Notes: generated by a model not told the origin, from the letters alone. A stretch of DNA of 64,000 nucleotides from CAZFVY01 sp964522665 (GCA_964522665.1 CAZFVY010000007.1:43423-107422), one strand, 5' to 3'. Positions 9,139 to 17,751 are shown, counted from the first letter of the stretch. Program-made: numbers and translations.

Positions 9139-10187
9139 ACGGGCGCCGCTGGGGCATCGTAGCGGCTCTGGCCCTAGCCGGCGGGCTGCTGTGGGGCTCA
9201 CGCCCATCGCCGGAGCCGTCCTACCAGGGCAAGCCGGCGAGTTATTGGGCTACCCGGGCGTTGGATCAAACGCCATTCCCTCTACCAGCGTCAACCGACC
9301 CGTTTCAGACGATGGGAGTCGCGGCGGCGCCCGCGATCGTCGCCGCATTACGGGAGAAGAATTCCTGGCGGCACAAGCCTATTTACGCAAGGTTCCACGC
9401 CCAGCTCCCCTCGCTTCTTCAGCGGCGCCTGCCGCCGCCTCTGCCGCCCAACGACTCGGGATTTGGACACGACTCGGGATTTGGACTCGCGTTTCTCGCC
9501 GGCCGCGTCTTTCAGCGCTTTGGCGTCGGCTTGGACCCTCTGTTGCCGTCCTTGGTTTCAGACCGAAACGTCCTGGTGAGACGAGCGGCGGCCCATCTTT
9601 TGGTCGCGTCCCCCGCGGACGCGCGCGTGGCCAGCAAGCTAGTTTTCGCGGCGCTTCGAGACCGGGACCCGATTGTGCGGTTGTTCGCGGTCGCAGCAGC
9701 GCGACGAGCCGATGAGTCCGCGATTCCTTTGCTGATCCAGAACTTGAGCAACCAAGACCGGGTCAGGTCCAACGAAGTCATCTATCTCCGTGCCGCGGCC
9801 GCGGACCAGTTGGGTTTATGGGGCGCTCGGGCAACGTCGGCGGTCCCTCAACTGCGGCAGTTATCAGGTGATTTGGACGAGGAGACCCGGACCCGCGCGA
9901 TGGTCGCGCTCTTGCGAATCGAGCGCGACCACGCAATGCTGAATCCTCTGCTCAACGAGTTGCGCCGCGCCGGCAACTCCCAGATTCGGGTCAGGATCAT
10001 CGGCGCGTTAGGAGAGTTGGGGCCAGACGCGAGGGAGGCGGCGCCGGCCTTGGTTGATATTTGGAAACGGAAGTCCGAGTACCTCTCCGACCCGACCGAC
10101 CGCATGGCGACCTATTTGAGTGAATCGATCGCCAAATCGCTGAAACAGATCGCGCCGGACGTCGCCGCGCGGGAGGGGATTGAATGA
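9135..10187 (+). CDS. Membrane-anchored HEAT-repeat protein, paralogue 3 of 5
   Basis: 350 residues, coupled to the previous gene by ATGA with GGAGGGG 5 nt before the ATG. The N-terminal anchor is short (GIVAALALAGGLLWGS), followed by SPEPSYQGKPASYWATRAL. HEAT-type helices follow: VLVRRAAAHLLVA, DESAIPLLIQNLSN, ATSAVPQLRQLSG, AREAAPALVDIWK, ending IAPDVAAREGIE. An 18-bp tandem duplication inside the gene adds a second DSGFG repeat around residues 107-118. The duplication stays in frame, so the gene appears intact. Confidence 0.8.
   Translation: MNGRRWGIVAALALAGGLLWGSRPSPEPSYQGKPASYWATRALDQTPFPLPASTDPFQTMGVAAAPAIVAALREKNSWRHKPIYARFHAQLPSLLQRRLPPPLPPNDSGFGHDSGFGLAFLAGRVFQRFGVGLDPLLPSLVSDRNVLVRRAAAHLLVASPADARVASKLVFAALRDRDPIVRLFAVAAARRADESAIPLLIQNLSNQDRVRSNEVIYLRAAAADQLGLWGARATSAVPQLRQLSGDLDEETRTRAMVALLRIERDHAMLNPLLNELRRAGNSQIRVRIIGALGELGPDAREAAPALVDIWKRKSEYLSDPTDRMATYLSESIAKSLKQIAPDVAAREGIE
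9453..9488 (+). repeat. 18-bp in-frame tandem duplication inside HEAT paralogue 3
   Basis: GACTCGGGATTTGGACAC at 9453-9470 is followed directly by GACTCGGGATTTGGACTC at 9471-9488. It encodes DSGFGH-DSGFGL. The near identity of the two units points to a recent slippage or duplication event. Confidence 0.9.
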
Positions 10188-11233
10188 ACCGTCGGCTCCC
10201 GATCGTCGTGGCGGTGATCGTCGCGCTGACGCTCTCGAGCGCGTTGATTTGGGCCACGCGCCGGCCACCCGAGCCGTCGTACCTGGGCAAGCCGGCGACC
10301 TATTGGGTTGACCGTCAATTCAACGGCGGGGTTCGCGGTTATCCCGACACCAAGCCTTTTGAGGCGATGGGCGTGGCCGCGGCGCCTTATATCGCCGCGG
10401 GGTTGCGGGCGCGGAACTCCTGGCGGCAGAGCGACCGGTACGCGGCGATCTATCGATCGGTCCCGGCGCCTTTGCGGAAGCGCTTACCGCCGCCGCGGCC
10501 ACTCGAGGGCGGAGGAGCTTCCCTTTCCCTGCAAGCTTCGATGTTGCTCGCGCGTCTGCGACCGGCCGTGGATCCGGCGCTGCCGGCGCTGGGACAGGAC
10601 CGAAACGCTCTCGTACGGCAGGCGGTCGTCGTGCTCGCGGCGAACGAGGCCGCGAATGATCGGCTGGCTCCCGGACTGCTTTTCGCGGCCGCGACCGATC
10701 CCGCGCGTTCGGTGCGTGAAATAGCGGCCCGGGCGGCGGCGGGGTTGACCGACTCCGCGATTCCGGGAGCGATCGCGGCGCTCGATCGTCGCACGCGCGG
10801 CGATTCGCGGGCGGCGGTTTATCGCCGCACCCTCGCGGCCATCGAATGGTTGGCGTGGCGCGGTCCACGCGCGGGCGCGGCGCTTCCCGAACTGAAGGTA
10901 TTAGCGCTGGTTGACGACAAGCAGATCCCGGTCGCGGCGATGCGCGCGATCGTCCGGATCGAGCGCCGACCGGAAACGCTCGCGTGCGTCCTCAACGAAT
11001 TGACCGACACCGGCGCCCTCCCGCGCCGCCTGCGTGCAATCGCGGCGCTCGGAAAGTGTGGGCCGCAGGTGGTCGAAGCAGCGCCCATCCTGGTCAAACT
11101 TTGGAAGGCGCAGGCAGACGCCAGATCAAGTTCGGCGCTCGATCGGCCGTCAACGGTTCAACTTCGACGAGCCGTGGCGGAGTCACTTAAACAGATCGCG
11201 CCCGAGGTGGCCGCGCGGGAGGGAATTCGATGA
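10184..11233 (+). CDS. Membrane-anchored HEAT-repeat protein, paralogue 4 of 5
   Basis: 349 residues, starting at the ATGA overlap with the previous gene and preceded by GGAGGGG 5 nt upstream. The anchor is LPIVVAVIVALTLSSALIWA, followed by PPEPSYLGKPATYWVDRQF. Repeats include ALVRQAVVVLAAN, TDSAIPGAIAALDR, AGAALPELKVLAL and VVEAAPILVKLWK; the tail is IAPEVAAREGIR. It is more Ala/Arg-rich than its neighbours. Domain order is the same as in the other copies, so it is interpreted as a product of tandem duplication with later divergence. Confidence 0.8.
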   Translation: MNRRLPIVVAVIVALTLSSALIWATRRPPEPSYLGKPATYWVDRQFNGGVRGYPDTKPFEAMGVAAAPYIAAGLRARNSWRQSDRYAAIYRSVPAPLRKRLPPPRPLEGGGASLSLQASMLLARLRPAVDPALPALGQDRNALVRQAVVVLAANEAANDRLAPGLLFAAATDPARSVREIAARAAAGLTDSAIPGAIAALDRRTRGDSRAAVYRRTLAAIEWLAWRGPRAGAALPELKVLALVDDKQIPVAAMRAIVRIERRPETLACVLNELTDTGALPRRLRAIAALGKCGPQVVEAAPILVKLWKAQADARSSSALDRPSTVQLRRAVAESLKQIAPEVAAREGIR

Positions 11234-12300
11234 ATCGCCGTCGCTGGATGATCGGGTTGGCGGTGGTCGCGCTGGGGCTGACCGTTGGACTGAGCTTGCG
11301 CGATCAGCGGCCGACAGAACCGTCGTACCAAGGCAAGCCGGCGACCTACTGGATGAAACAACTCTTTGATCGACCGTACGGGGACTCGGCGGCGGCCAAT
11401 TATCAAGCCCTGGCGAAGATGGGCGTCGCGGTGGAACCGTATGCCGTGGCGGCGCTAAAGAAAGTCCCCTGGTGGCGGCAAGACCCTCGGTACGCGCAGA
11501 CGCTAGGCCGGCTCCCGCGGTTTATTCGAGACCAACTGCCCAGCCCACCGACCCCCGAAGAGTTCAACGACGGCGATCGGCGATCCCGTGTCGTCCAGCA
11601 GATTCTTCACAATTTGGGTCCGGCCCTGGATTCATTTTTGCCATCGCTCGCGCGCGACCGGAGTATTCTCGTCCGAAGAGTCGCCGTAGAGCTTCTTCGC
11701 TCTGACCACGCGCCGGCGGACGACCAGCTGGCTCGTAAATTGGTTTACCGGTTGATGCGGGATCGGGATCACCTCATCTGCGTCTTGGCGCTCATGGCGT
11801 CGCAGAGATTCGACGACTCGGTGATACCCCGATTGATCGCGGCCACGGAGGAGCGGAGCGATCTTGAGCCGAGGGCGATGGTTGAGGTGCGGGTGGCGGC
11901 GGCGCGAGAATTGAGTCTCCGCGGAGAAAGGGCGCGGGCCGCCATCCCAACCTTGCGCCAATTAGCGCGAGATAGTTCCGCGCGTACCCGCCGGTTCGCG
12001 CTGATTGCGCTGCTGCGAATTGAACGCAGCCATGAAACCGTGCTGACCGTGCTCAACGAACTGAACGGCGCCACCAAGATCGACACCGAGATTACTCGCG
12101 AAATGGTCTCGGCGCTCGGCTCCCTCGGACCGGACGCCCACGATGCCGCGCCGATCGTCCTCAAAATCTGGAAAACTTCCGAACACGTCTCCAGCGTACC
12201 GGCGTTTGATCGGATGATGACGGATGATCTGCGCAACGCCGCTGCCGAAACCCTGAAACAAATCGCGCCCGAGGTCGCGGCGCGGGAGGGGATTCAATGA
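11230..12300 (+). CDS. Membrane-anchored HEAT-repeat protein, paralogue 5 of 5
   Basis: 356 residues, coupled by ATGA to paralogue 4 (GGAGGGA 5 nt before the ATG). Anchor: WMIGLAVVALGLTVGLSL; signature: PTEPSYQGKPATYWMKQLF; repeats: ILVRRVAVELLRS, DDSVIPRLIAATEE, ARAAIPTLRQLAR, AHDAAPIVLKIWK; tail: IAPEVAAREGIQ. It is the last intact copy. Its 3' end still carries the GGAGGGG-ATGA junction that launches each downstream copy, although no sixth gene follows. The function of the family is not known to me. Confidence 0.8.
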   Translation: MNRRRWMIGLAVVALGLTVGLSLRDQRPTEPSYQGKPATYWMKQLFDRPYGDSAAANYQALAKMGVAVEPYAVAALKKVPWWRQDPRYAQTLGRLPRFIRDQLPSPPTPEEFNDGDRRSRVVQQILHNLGPALDSFLPSLARDRSILVRRVAVELLRSDHAPADDQLARKLVYRLMRDRDHLICVLALMASQRFDDSVIPRLIAATEERSDLEPRAMVEVRVAAARELSLRGERARAAIPTLRQLARDSSARTRRFALIALLRIERSHETVLTVLNELNGATKIDTEITREMVSALGSLGPDAHDAAPIVLKIWKTSEHVSSVPAFDRMMTDDLRNAAAETLKQIAPEVAAREGIQ

Positions 12301-12335
12301 GGGGGTACTGTGAGTGGGAAGGATGGGAGGGATGA
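12285..12335 (+). other. Vestigial sixth translational junction after the HEAT array
   Basis: GGAGGGG (12285-12291) and ATGA (12297-12300) reproduce the internal junction of the HEAT array, but the frame beyond the ATG stops after 12 codons in GGGA-rich simple sequence. This looks like the scar of a lost copy or of the duplication unit boundary. Confidence 0.55.
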
Positions 12336-12359
12336 GCTGGATGGGAAGAATGGGACGAA
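12314..12359 (+). repeat. Purine-rich GGGA/TGGGA simple repeat
   Basis: Degenerate runs of TGGGA, GGGAGGGATG and GGAAGAATGGGA follow the HEAT array directly. Similar sequence recurs at 13150-13199 and in the 5' end of the four-helix gene (about 13810-13835), so it is a small local repeat family and not a coding signal. Confidence 0.6.
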
Positions 12360-12393
12360 GGCCGACTCGTCAGAAGCGTTTCGCGGTGGCCGC

Positions 12394-13083
12394 TTATTCT
12401 TCGCTCTCGGCGCTCTGGCGGCGGATCTCCGCGATCAGGAAACGGATCACGTAGCGCAGGCGGCTCTGCACGTCGAGGGTCTCGAGGATCGTCTGGCGTT
12501 CCAGTGGGTCGGGCAAGAGCGTGCAGCAAATCATGTCGGCGACTTGGCTGGCGTCGGTCAGCTTGGTCATCAGGCGCAGGGCGTCCTTGAACGAGATGTC
12601 CGGCCCGAGTCCTTCGAGGTGGACCTCGGAGGATTGCCACAACTCCTTCAGGCCGTGCAGGGCGGCATTCTTTTCGTTGCCCAGGAATTTGTTGACCAAA
12701 TCGAGGATTTTTTCCATCAGGCCGCCGATTTGGTTGCCTTGGGCGCCGGTCGATTTTAAAGGGTAGATGCGTTGGACGCGATAAGGCCGGTATTGGATCG
12801 TCTCGGCGAGTTCCACACGGGTGATGCCCTCGAGAAAGAGGTCGGAGGTCCCGTCCTTGCGCGCCACGGACACGCGCACGAGGCCGAGGCCGGCGACGGC
12901 GTGCGGGCGTTCCTGCGAGCGGCCGGGCTTTTGCATCGCCACCGAGAACATGCGATGGGTCGCGAGCACGTCCGCCAGCATGTGCCGGTAGCGCGGCTCG
13001 AAGATGTACAAAGGCATCATCGCCTTTGGGAAAAGGTTCACTCGGGGCAAAGTCATGACCGGCACTTCGCTCGGCAATTCCAT
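12394..13083 (-). CDS. Stand-alone LON substrate-binding (LON-N) domain protein
   Basis: 229 residues. The N-terminal half matches the Lon protease N-terminal domain: VMTLPRVNLFPKAMMPLYIFEPRYRHMLADVL, a variable middle, and GLGLVRVSVARKDGTSDLFLEGITRVEL. The C-terminal half is helical (MLRKL-type; ends RYVIRFLIAEIRRQ), like the helical bundle after the beta domain in Lon. No AAA+ or protease domain follows, so it is not Lon itself. Such proteins are widespread and poorly characterised; peptide or partner binding is the usual inference. It is cytoplasmic, with no signal. The gene lies downstream of and on the same strand as the four-helix and aldolase genes. Confidence 0.85.
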   Translation of the reverse strand: MELPSEVPVMTLPRVNLFPKAMMPLYIFEPRYRHMLADVLATHRMFSVAMQKPGRSQERPHAVAGLGLVRVSVARKDGTSDLFLEGITRVELAETIQYRPYRVQRIYPLKSTGAQGNQIGGLMEKILDLVNKFLGNEKNAALHGLKELWQSSEVHLEGLGPDISFKDALRLMTKLTDASQVADMICCTLLPDPLERQTILETLDVQSRLRYVIRFLIAEIRRQSAESEE

Positions 13084-13149
13084 ACCGCGACTCTAAGCGA
13101 TCACTGGGGCATTGCAAGGCTGGCGCCGGGAGGGGGATGGGGCGGCGTC

Positions 13150-13199
13150 TGGGAGGGGAGGGATGGGAGGAATGGGGATTATGGGAGGGATGGGAACAA
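13150..13199. repeat. Purine-rich GGGA simple repeat
   Basis: GGGAGGGGAGGGATGGGAGG and then GGGATTATGGGAGGGATGGG occupy the spacer between the LON-domain gene and the four-helix gene. It resembles the sequence at 12314-12359. On the plus strand it could form G-quadruplex-like structure; this is inference. Confidence 0.6.
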
Positions 13200-13226
13200 T
13201 GTGACCGACGGTAGCAAGCAACGGGC

Positions 13227-13874
13227 TTAGGGCTGGCTGGACGGCGGTGGCGCTGAGCGGCGATTGCGATACTGCAGGCGGACCCGGGTCATGCGTTCGC
13301 GGAGGCCGCCTTGCTCGAGGAAATCCTGCTCGAGCCGGCGAAGCTGGTGGTCAAGCAGGTAGTTGGTCTGGTGAATGAGGCAGAGCGCGATGTTCGCCAC
13401 CACTTCGGGCGGCCGGGTCTCCACGAATTCACGGTAGTTCTCGTAGGTTTGGGGAGTCTTGCGGCCGAGCTGGCGGACGTATTTCGCCTCCTTAGAGTCC
13501 TTGTCCCAGACCGGGAAATCACGGGCGCGGAGGTAGTCGCGGTAGTCGTCCAGCAGCTCCTCAAGGCTCGCGCGGGCGACGTTCGTGAGCTTGATCTCGG
13601 TTTCCTTGGAGGTTAGCCCGGCCTTGCTGCCTTCCAGGATGTTCTTCTTGCCCGAACGGGCGGCCTGAATCATCTGGTCGATCGTGCGATCGCCCTTCGC
13701 CAGGAACTTGTGCGCAAAGCGGAAGGTCAGATCATAAACGATCTCGGCCTTCTGGAACGAGAGGAGGGTCTGGTAATCGCCTCGTGGTGGGAGCAGGCGG
13801 TCAGATGATGGGATGGAATGGGAGTTAGGGGAATCATGGCTCCCCTTGGTTCCAGTCTTCCCGTCACGGTTCAT
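13227..13874 (-). CDS. Four-helix-bundle protein (23S rRNA intervening-sequence-type)
   Basis: 215 residues from the ATG at 13874 (a GTG two codons earlier is possible). The core (about residues 35-185) is the four-helix family seen in rRNA intervening sequences and as free genes: LLSFQKAEIVYDLTFRFAHKF, RTIDQMIQAARSGKKNILEG, KLTNVARASLEELLDDYRDY and PPEVVANIALCLIHQTNYLL. The last helix pair fits the suffix-domain variant. The first about 30 residues (DGKTGTKGSHDSPNSHSIPS) are encoded by GGGA-type repeat sequence and are probably not conserved. The role is unknown; members are often found near mobile or hypervariable loci. It lies 27 bp after the aldolase stop, on the same strand. Confidence 0.85.
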   Translation of the reverse strand: MNRDGKTGTKGSHDSPNSHSIPSSDRLLPPRGDYQTLLSFQKAEIVYDLTFRFAHKFLAKGDRTIDQMIQAARSGKKNILEGSKAGLTSKETEIKLTNVARASLEELLDDYRDYLRARDFPVWDKDSKEAKYVRQLGRKTPQTYENYREFVETRPPEVVANIALCLIHQTNYLLDHQLRRLEQDFLEQGGLRERMTRVRLQYRNRRSAPPPSSQP

Positions 13875-13901
13875 GCCCACCAGCGGAGCGCCGCCACGCC
13901 C

Positions 13902-14867
13902 TTAATCAAAGGCGTGCCCGGCGCAGCAGAGGACGTTTTTGACCTTGTGGCGGACGAGTTCCTTGACCTTGGCGCGGGCCGGGGCGAGGTATTTGCGGGG
14001 ATCGAATTCCTTGGGGTTTTCCGCGAACACTTTGCGGATCGCGGCGGTCATCGCCAGGCGCAAGTCGGTGTCGATGTTGACCTTCGTGCAACCAACCCGG
14101 CGGGCGACTTCGATGTCGGCTTCGGGCACGCCGGCGGTTTCTTCACCCATCTTGCCGCCGTATTTGTTGATCTCCTGCACCAAGTCCTTGGGCACGCTTG
14201 AGGCGCCGTGCAGCACCAGCGGATAGTCGCCCATGCCGGCGTCGAGGAGGGCTTTTTTGATCGCTTTAAGGCGTTCGAGGTCAAGGTGTTGTTCGCCCTT
14301 GAACTTGTAGGCGCCGTGCGAGTTGCCGATCGCGACCGCGAGGGAATCGACGCCGGTTTGCTTCACGAATTCGACCGCCTCGTCCGGGTGGGTATAGACG
14401 CCCCCCTTGGAATAGCCGCCCCCTTCTTCGCCGTCGTCGTGCTGGGCGCCGACCAACATGCCCAATTCGCCTTCGACCACGCAATTATGCTTGTGGGCGT
14501 AATCCACGACCCGTTTGCAAACGTCCACGTTCTTGTCGAACGCCAAATGGCTGCCGTCGATCATCACGCTCGTAAACCCTTCGTCGATACACTCTTTGCA
14601 AAGCTCGAAGGAATCGCCGTGGTCGAGATGGACCGCGATGGGGATGTTCGAGAGGCTGACGGCGGCCTCGATGAGCTTTTTGAGATAAACCGGATTGGCG
14701 TATTGGCGGGCGCCTTTGGAAATCTGAAGCATGACCGGGGCTTTTTCCTCTTCGCAAGCCTCGACGATGGCCTGGAGCAGTTCCATGTTATTGACGTTGA
14801 AAGCGCCGAGGGCGTATTTGCCCTTCAGGGCTTTGGCAAACAGGTCTTTGGTGTGTGTCAGTGGCAT
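13902..14867 (-). CDS. fba: Class II fructose-bisphosphate aldolase family protein
   Basis: 321 residues, cytoplasmic. Class II (zinc-dependent) aldolases cleave fructose-1,6-bisphosphate to DHAP and glyceraldehyde-3-phosphate. Visible signatures are GAFNVNNMELLQAIVEA, the metal site HLDHGDSF (His80, Asp82, His83), SVMIDGSHLAF, VEGELGMLVG, AIGNSHGAYKF (His184), LVLHGASSVP (His220) and VNIDTDLRLA. The length fits the family. Tagatose-bisphosphate or other ketose-bisphosphate aldolase activity cannot be excluded from sequence alone, but the insertion pattern (HDDGEEGGGYSKGGVYTHPD) suits the FBP type. GGAATC lies a suitable distance upstream of the ATG. It is divergent from the cytochrome/DUF1592 gene. 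Confidence 0.92.
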   Translation of the reverse strand: MPLTHTKDLFAKALKGKYALGAFNVNNMELLQAIVEACEEEKAPVMLQISKGARQYANPVYLKKLIEAAVSLSNIPIAVHLDHGDSFELCKECIDEGFTSVMIDGSHLAFDKNVDVCKRVVDYAHKHNCVVEGELGMLVGAQHDDGEEGGGYSKGGVYTHPDEAVEFVKQTGVDSLAVAIGNSHGAYKFKGEQHLDLERLKAIKKALLDAGMGDYPLVLHGASSVPKDLVQEINKYGGKMGEETAGVPEADIEVARRVGCTKVNIDTDLRLAMTAAIRKVFAENPKEFDPRKYLAPARAKVKELVRHKVKNVLCCAGHAFD

Positions 14868-15044
14868 AGTTTCGATTCCAGTTAAAGAGTGGTTTTCACA
14901 ATCGACCTCATCATATTATCGGGGTTGCCGGGGCGAGAAAAGGAAAGAATATGTCACGTCGGAGCGCTCAGCGGCAACCCGTTGGCCCGCAATGACCCAG
15001 CGCCGGAACGGGACAACTCGCTCTGGCCGCCAGGATTTCCTGAG

Positions 15045-15089
15045 TGGCAAAATCATGGGTGGCAAAATCATGAAAACAATCATGAAAAG
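15045..15089 (+). repeat. Short direct repeat TGGCAAAATCATG in a divergent intergenic region
   Basis: TGGCAAAATCATG occurs at 15045-15057 and 15060-15072, followed by a partial third unit (AATCATGAAAA). It lies in the 337-bp gap (14868-15204) between the aldolase gene and the cytochrome/DUF1592 gene. No other gene is seen in that gap; the open frame crossing it is an upstream extension without signal-peptide logic. Confidence 0.6.
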
Positions 15090-15204
15090 AATGCATTCAT
15101 CGTGGCAAGGCGCTGAGCAGGCGATTTTCGGTCTGACGGCGGGGCATTTTTCGAGCTTCAAGCTTGAATCGCCTGCGCGCGCGTGCTTGAATGCCTCATA
15201 TTCC

Positions 15205-17751
15205 ATGAACTGGCGCTTTCACCTCCCACTGACCCGGAAATCGGGCCGCGTGGCGAACGCCGCCCGTTCGGTGGCGTATGCCGGACTTTGGGTGGCGTTC
15301 ATGGTCGAGGGGCGGTCCGTTCAAGCCGCGCCCGCGCCAGCGCCCGGCGCCGCGCAGTTCCGCGGGCAGGTCCAGCCGATTCTGAAGCAGTTCTGCTACG
15401 ATTGCCACGCTGATGGGGAGAACAAGGGCGGCGTTTCCTTCGATGAATTCAAGTCCGATGACGCCTTGCTCGATGACCGCGAGCTTTGGGGGCGGGTCCT
15501 AAAGAACCTGCGGGCCGGCATCATGCCGCCCGAGAAGAAGCCGCACCCCGGCGATCCCGAGCGGGAGCGCATCGCCCAGTGGATCAAATCGGCCGTCTTT
15601 CGCATCGATCCCCAGAACCCCGATCCGGGCCGGGTCACCGTCCGCCGACTGAACCGCGCCGAATACCACAATACCATTCACGATTTGCTGGGCGTTGAGT
15701 TCAACACGGACGTCGAATTCCCGCCGGACGACACCGGCCACGGGTTCGATAACATCGGGGACGTGCTGACGCTTTCTCCGATGCTGCTCGAGAAGTATCT
15801 CGCGGCCGCCCGGACGGTCGTCGCCGAAGCGGTACCCGTCACCGCGCGCGTCCCCGCCGAGACGGTGCTGGCGGGAACACGTTTCCTAAAGGTTGAGACC
15901 AACGGAGTCAGCGCGGTCGCGACGACCAACGTTCCCGACGGCATGCTCTCGCTGCCCTACTACGAGCCGGCCCACCGCGCCGCCAGCTTTACCGCGCCGC
16001 GTGCGGGCATTTACCGTTTGGTTTTGGACCTCACGTCGAAGGGGAACAACGCGGAGAATGGCTTCGACTCGAACCGCTGCCAGATTGTTTTCAAGGCGGA
16101 CGGCCAGGAGTTGCTCCGGCGCGAATATGGCTGGAACGAACGGAAAGAACTGCATTTCGAACTCGACGCCAAATGGCCGGCGGGTGAGCGCCGGCTCAGC
16201 TTCGAGTTGCAACCGACCAATCCCGGCGCCCGGAAGACCGCCGCGCTCGAGCTGCGCATCCAATCGGTGACCGTGCGCGGTCCGCTCGATGAAAAATCGT
16301 GGGTTCACCCGAAGAATTACGACCGGTTCTTCGCTCACGAACCGCCCAAGGGCGCCGCCGCCCGCCGCAAGTTCGCCCGCGAAGTCCTGGACAAATTCGC
16401 GCGTCGCGCGTATCGGCGCCCGGTGGACGCCGCGACGCTCGATCGCCTGGTCGCGCTGGCGGAGTCGATTTATCGCCAACCCGGCAAGAGCTTCGAGGCC
16501 GGCGCCGCCCATGCGATGGTGGCCGTGCTGGCTTCGCCGCAGTTTCTCTTCCGCGAGGAGGGCGTGACCGCCGCCGCGCCGGGGCAAGCCTATCCGTTCG
16601 TGGATGAGTACGCCTTGGCCTCGCGGCTTTCCTATTTTCTCTGGTCGTCCATGCCCGACGACGAACTGTTCCGCCTGGCCGCCGCCGGGAAGCTCCGGGA
16701 GAACCTGGCCGCGCAGACGCGACGGATGCTCGCCGACCCGCGCGCCGAGGCGCTGGCGGTCAATTTCTGCGGGCAATGGCTCGAAGCGCGCGACATCGCC
16801 ACGGTGCAGATTGACGCCCGTTCCGTGCTCAACCGCGACAGCGGCGCCAGCGCCGGGGGCGGCGGTGGTTTCTTCGGTCGTCCCCGGGTCGTGCTGGACG
16901 GCGAGTTGCGCAAGGCGATGGAACGCGAGACGGAGACGTATTTCAGCTTCGTGGCGCGCGAGAACCGCAGCGTGCTTGAATTGGTGGACAGCGACTACGC
17001 CTTCCTGAACGAGAAACTCGCGCGGCATTACGGGCTGACGAATCTCGATATCACCGGCCCCGAATTGCGCCGGGTCACGCTCCCGGCCAATTCCCCGCGC
17101 GGCGGCGTCTTGACGCAGGGAACGATTCTCGCGGTGACCTCGAATCCGACGCGCACCTCACCCGTCAAACGCGGCCTGTTCGTGCTGGAGAACTTTCTCG
17201 GCACGCCGCCGGCTCCGCCGCCGCCGGACATTCCCCCGCTCGAACAATCGGATAAGGGCGCGAAGGACCGGGAGTTGACCTTGCGTGAGGTTCTCGAAAT
17301 CCATCGGAGCAAACCGTTGTGCAGCTCGTGCCACAGCCGGATGGACCCGCTCGGGCTGGCTTTCGAGAACTTCAACGCCCTCGGCATGTGGCGGGAGCAG
17401 GAACGCGGGCAACCGCTCGACGCCACCGGGAAATTGATCACCGGCGAACCCTTCCAGGATATTCGCGACCTCAAACGGATCATCGCCACCCGGCATCACC
17501 TTGATTTTTACCGGACCCTGACCGAGAGGCTCCTTACCTACGCGCTCGGTCGCGGCCTGGAATATTACGACACCGAGACCGTCGATCAAATCGTGGGCCG
17601 GCTCGAAAAGGAAAACGGGCGATTCTCGGCGCTGCTGCTAGGGATCGTCGAATCCGCGCCGTTCCAAAAGTGTCGCCCGCCCGCCGCGTCCGACGGCCCC
17701 GAGACCGCGAAACCGTCCAATCTGCGAGCCGAACTCAAGCCAAGCCTATGA
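15205..17751 (+). CDS. Planctomycete-type cytochrome c / DUF1592-family protein
   Basis: 848 residues. The start at ATG 15205 is chosen because it places a signal peptide (VAYAGLWVAFMVEGRSVQA) before the first domain; the longer open frame reads through intergenic repeats. Domains in order: a cytochrome-c-like module with CYDCH (CxxCH, residues 64-68); DUF1587 (RVTVRRLNRAEYHNTIHDLL); a carbohydrate-binding-like jelly roll (about 225-345); DUF1595 (RKFAREVLDKFARRAYRRPV); DUF1592 (DEYALASRLSYFLWSSMPDD); DUF1588 (SNPTRTSPVKRGLFVLENFL) with a second CxxCH (CSSCH, 706-710); and DUF1585 (FYRTLTERLLTYALGRGLEY). It is periplasmic. The biochemical role is unproven; genes of this type are paired with DUF1552 genes, as here (4-bp overlap). 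Confidence 0.93.
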   Translation: MNWRFHLPLTRKSGRVANAARSVAYAGLWVAFMVEGRSVQAAPAPAPGAAQFRGQVQPILKQFCYDCHADGENKGGVSFDEFKSDDALLDDRELWGRVLKNLRAGIMPPEKKPHPGDPERERIAQWIKSAVFRIDPQNPDPGRVTVRRLNRAEYHNTIHDLLGVEFNTDVEFPPDDTGHGFDNIGDVLTLSPMLLEKYLAAARTVVAEAVPVTARVPAETVLAGTRFLKVETNGVSAVATTNVPDGMLSLPYYEPAHRAASFTAPRAGIYRLVLDLTSKGNNAENGFDSNRCQIVFKADGQELLRREYGWNERKELHFELDAKWPAGERRLSFELQPTNPGARKTAALELRIQSVTVRGPLDEKSWVHPKNYDRFFAHEPPKGAAARRKFAREVLDKFARRAYRRPVDAATLDRLVALAESIYRQPGKSFEAGAAHAMVAVLASPQFLFREEGVTAAAPGQAYPFVDEYALASRLSYFLWSSMPDDELFRLAAAGKLRENLAAQTRRMLADPRAEALAVNFCGQWLEARDIATVQIDARSVLNRDSGASAGGGGGFFGRPRVVLDGELRKAMERETETYFSFVARENRSVLELVDSDYAFLNEKLARHYGLTNLDITGPELRRVTLPANSPRGGVLTQGTILAVTSNPTRTSPVKRGLFVLENFLGTPPAPPPPDIPPLEQSDKGAKDRELTLREVLEIHRSKPLCSSCHSRMDPLGLAFENFNALGMWREQERGQPLDATGKLITGEPFQDIRDLKRIIATRHHLDFYRTLTERLLTYALGRGLEYYDTETVDQIVGRLEKENGRFSALLLGIVESAPFQKCRPPAASDGPETAKPSNLRAELKPSL

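Noticed and set aside
12301..13205. CRISPR-like array from GGGA-rich repeats
   Set aside because: Units are short, degenerate and contiguous, with no constant-length spacers and no cas genes.
14731..15204. N-terminal extension of the cytochrome/DUF1592 gene
   Set aside because: It overlaps the aldolase gene and intergenic repeats; the signal peptide begins at the ATG at 15205.
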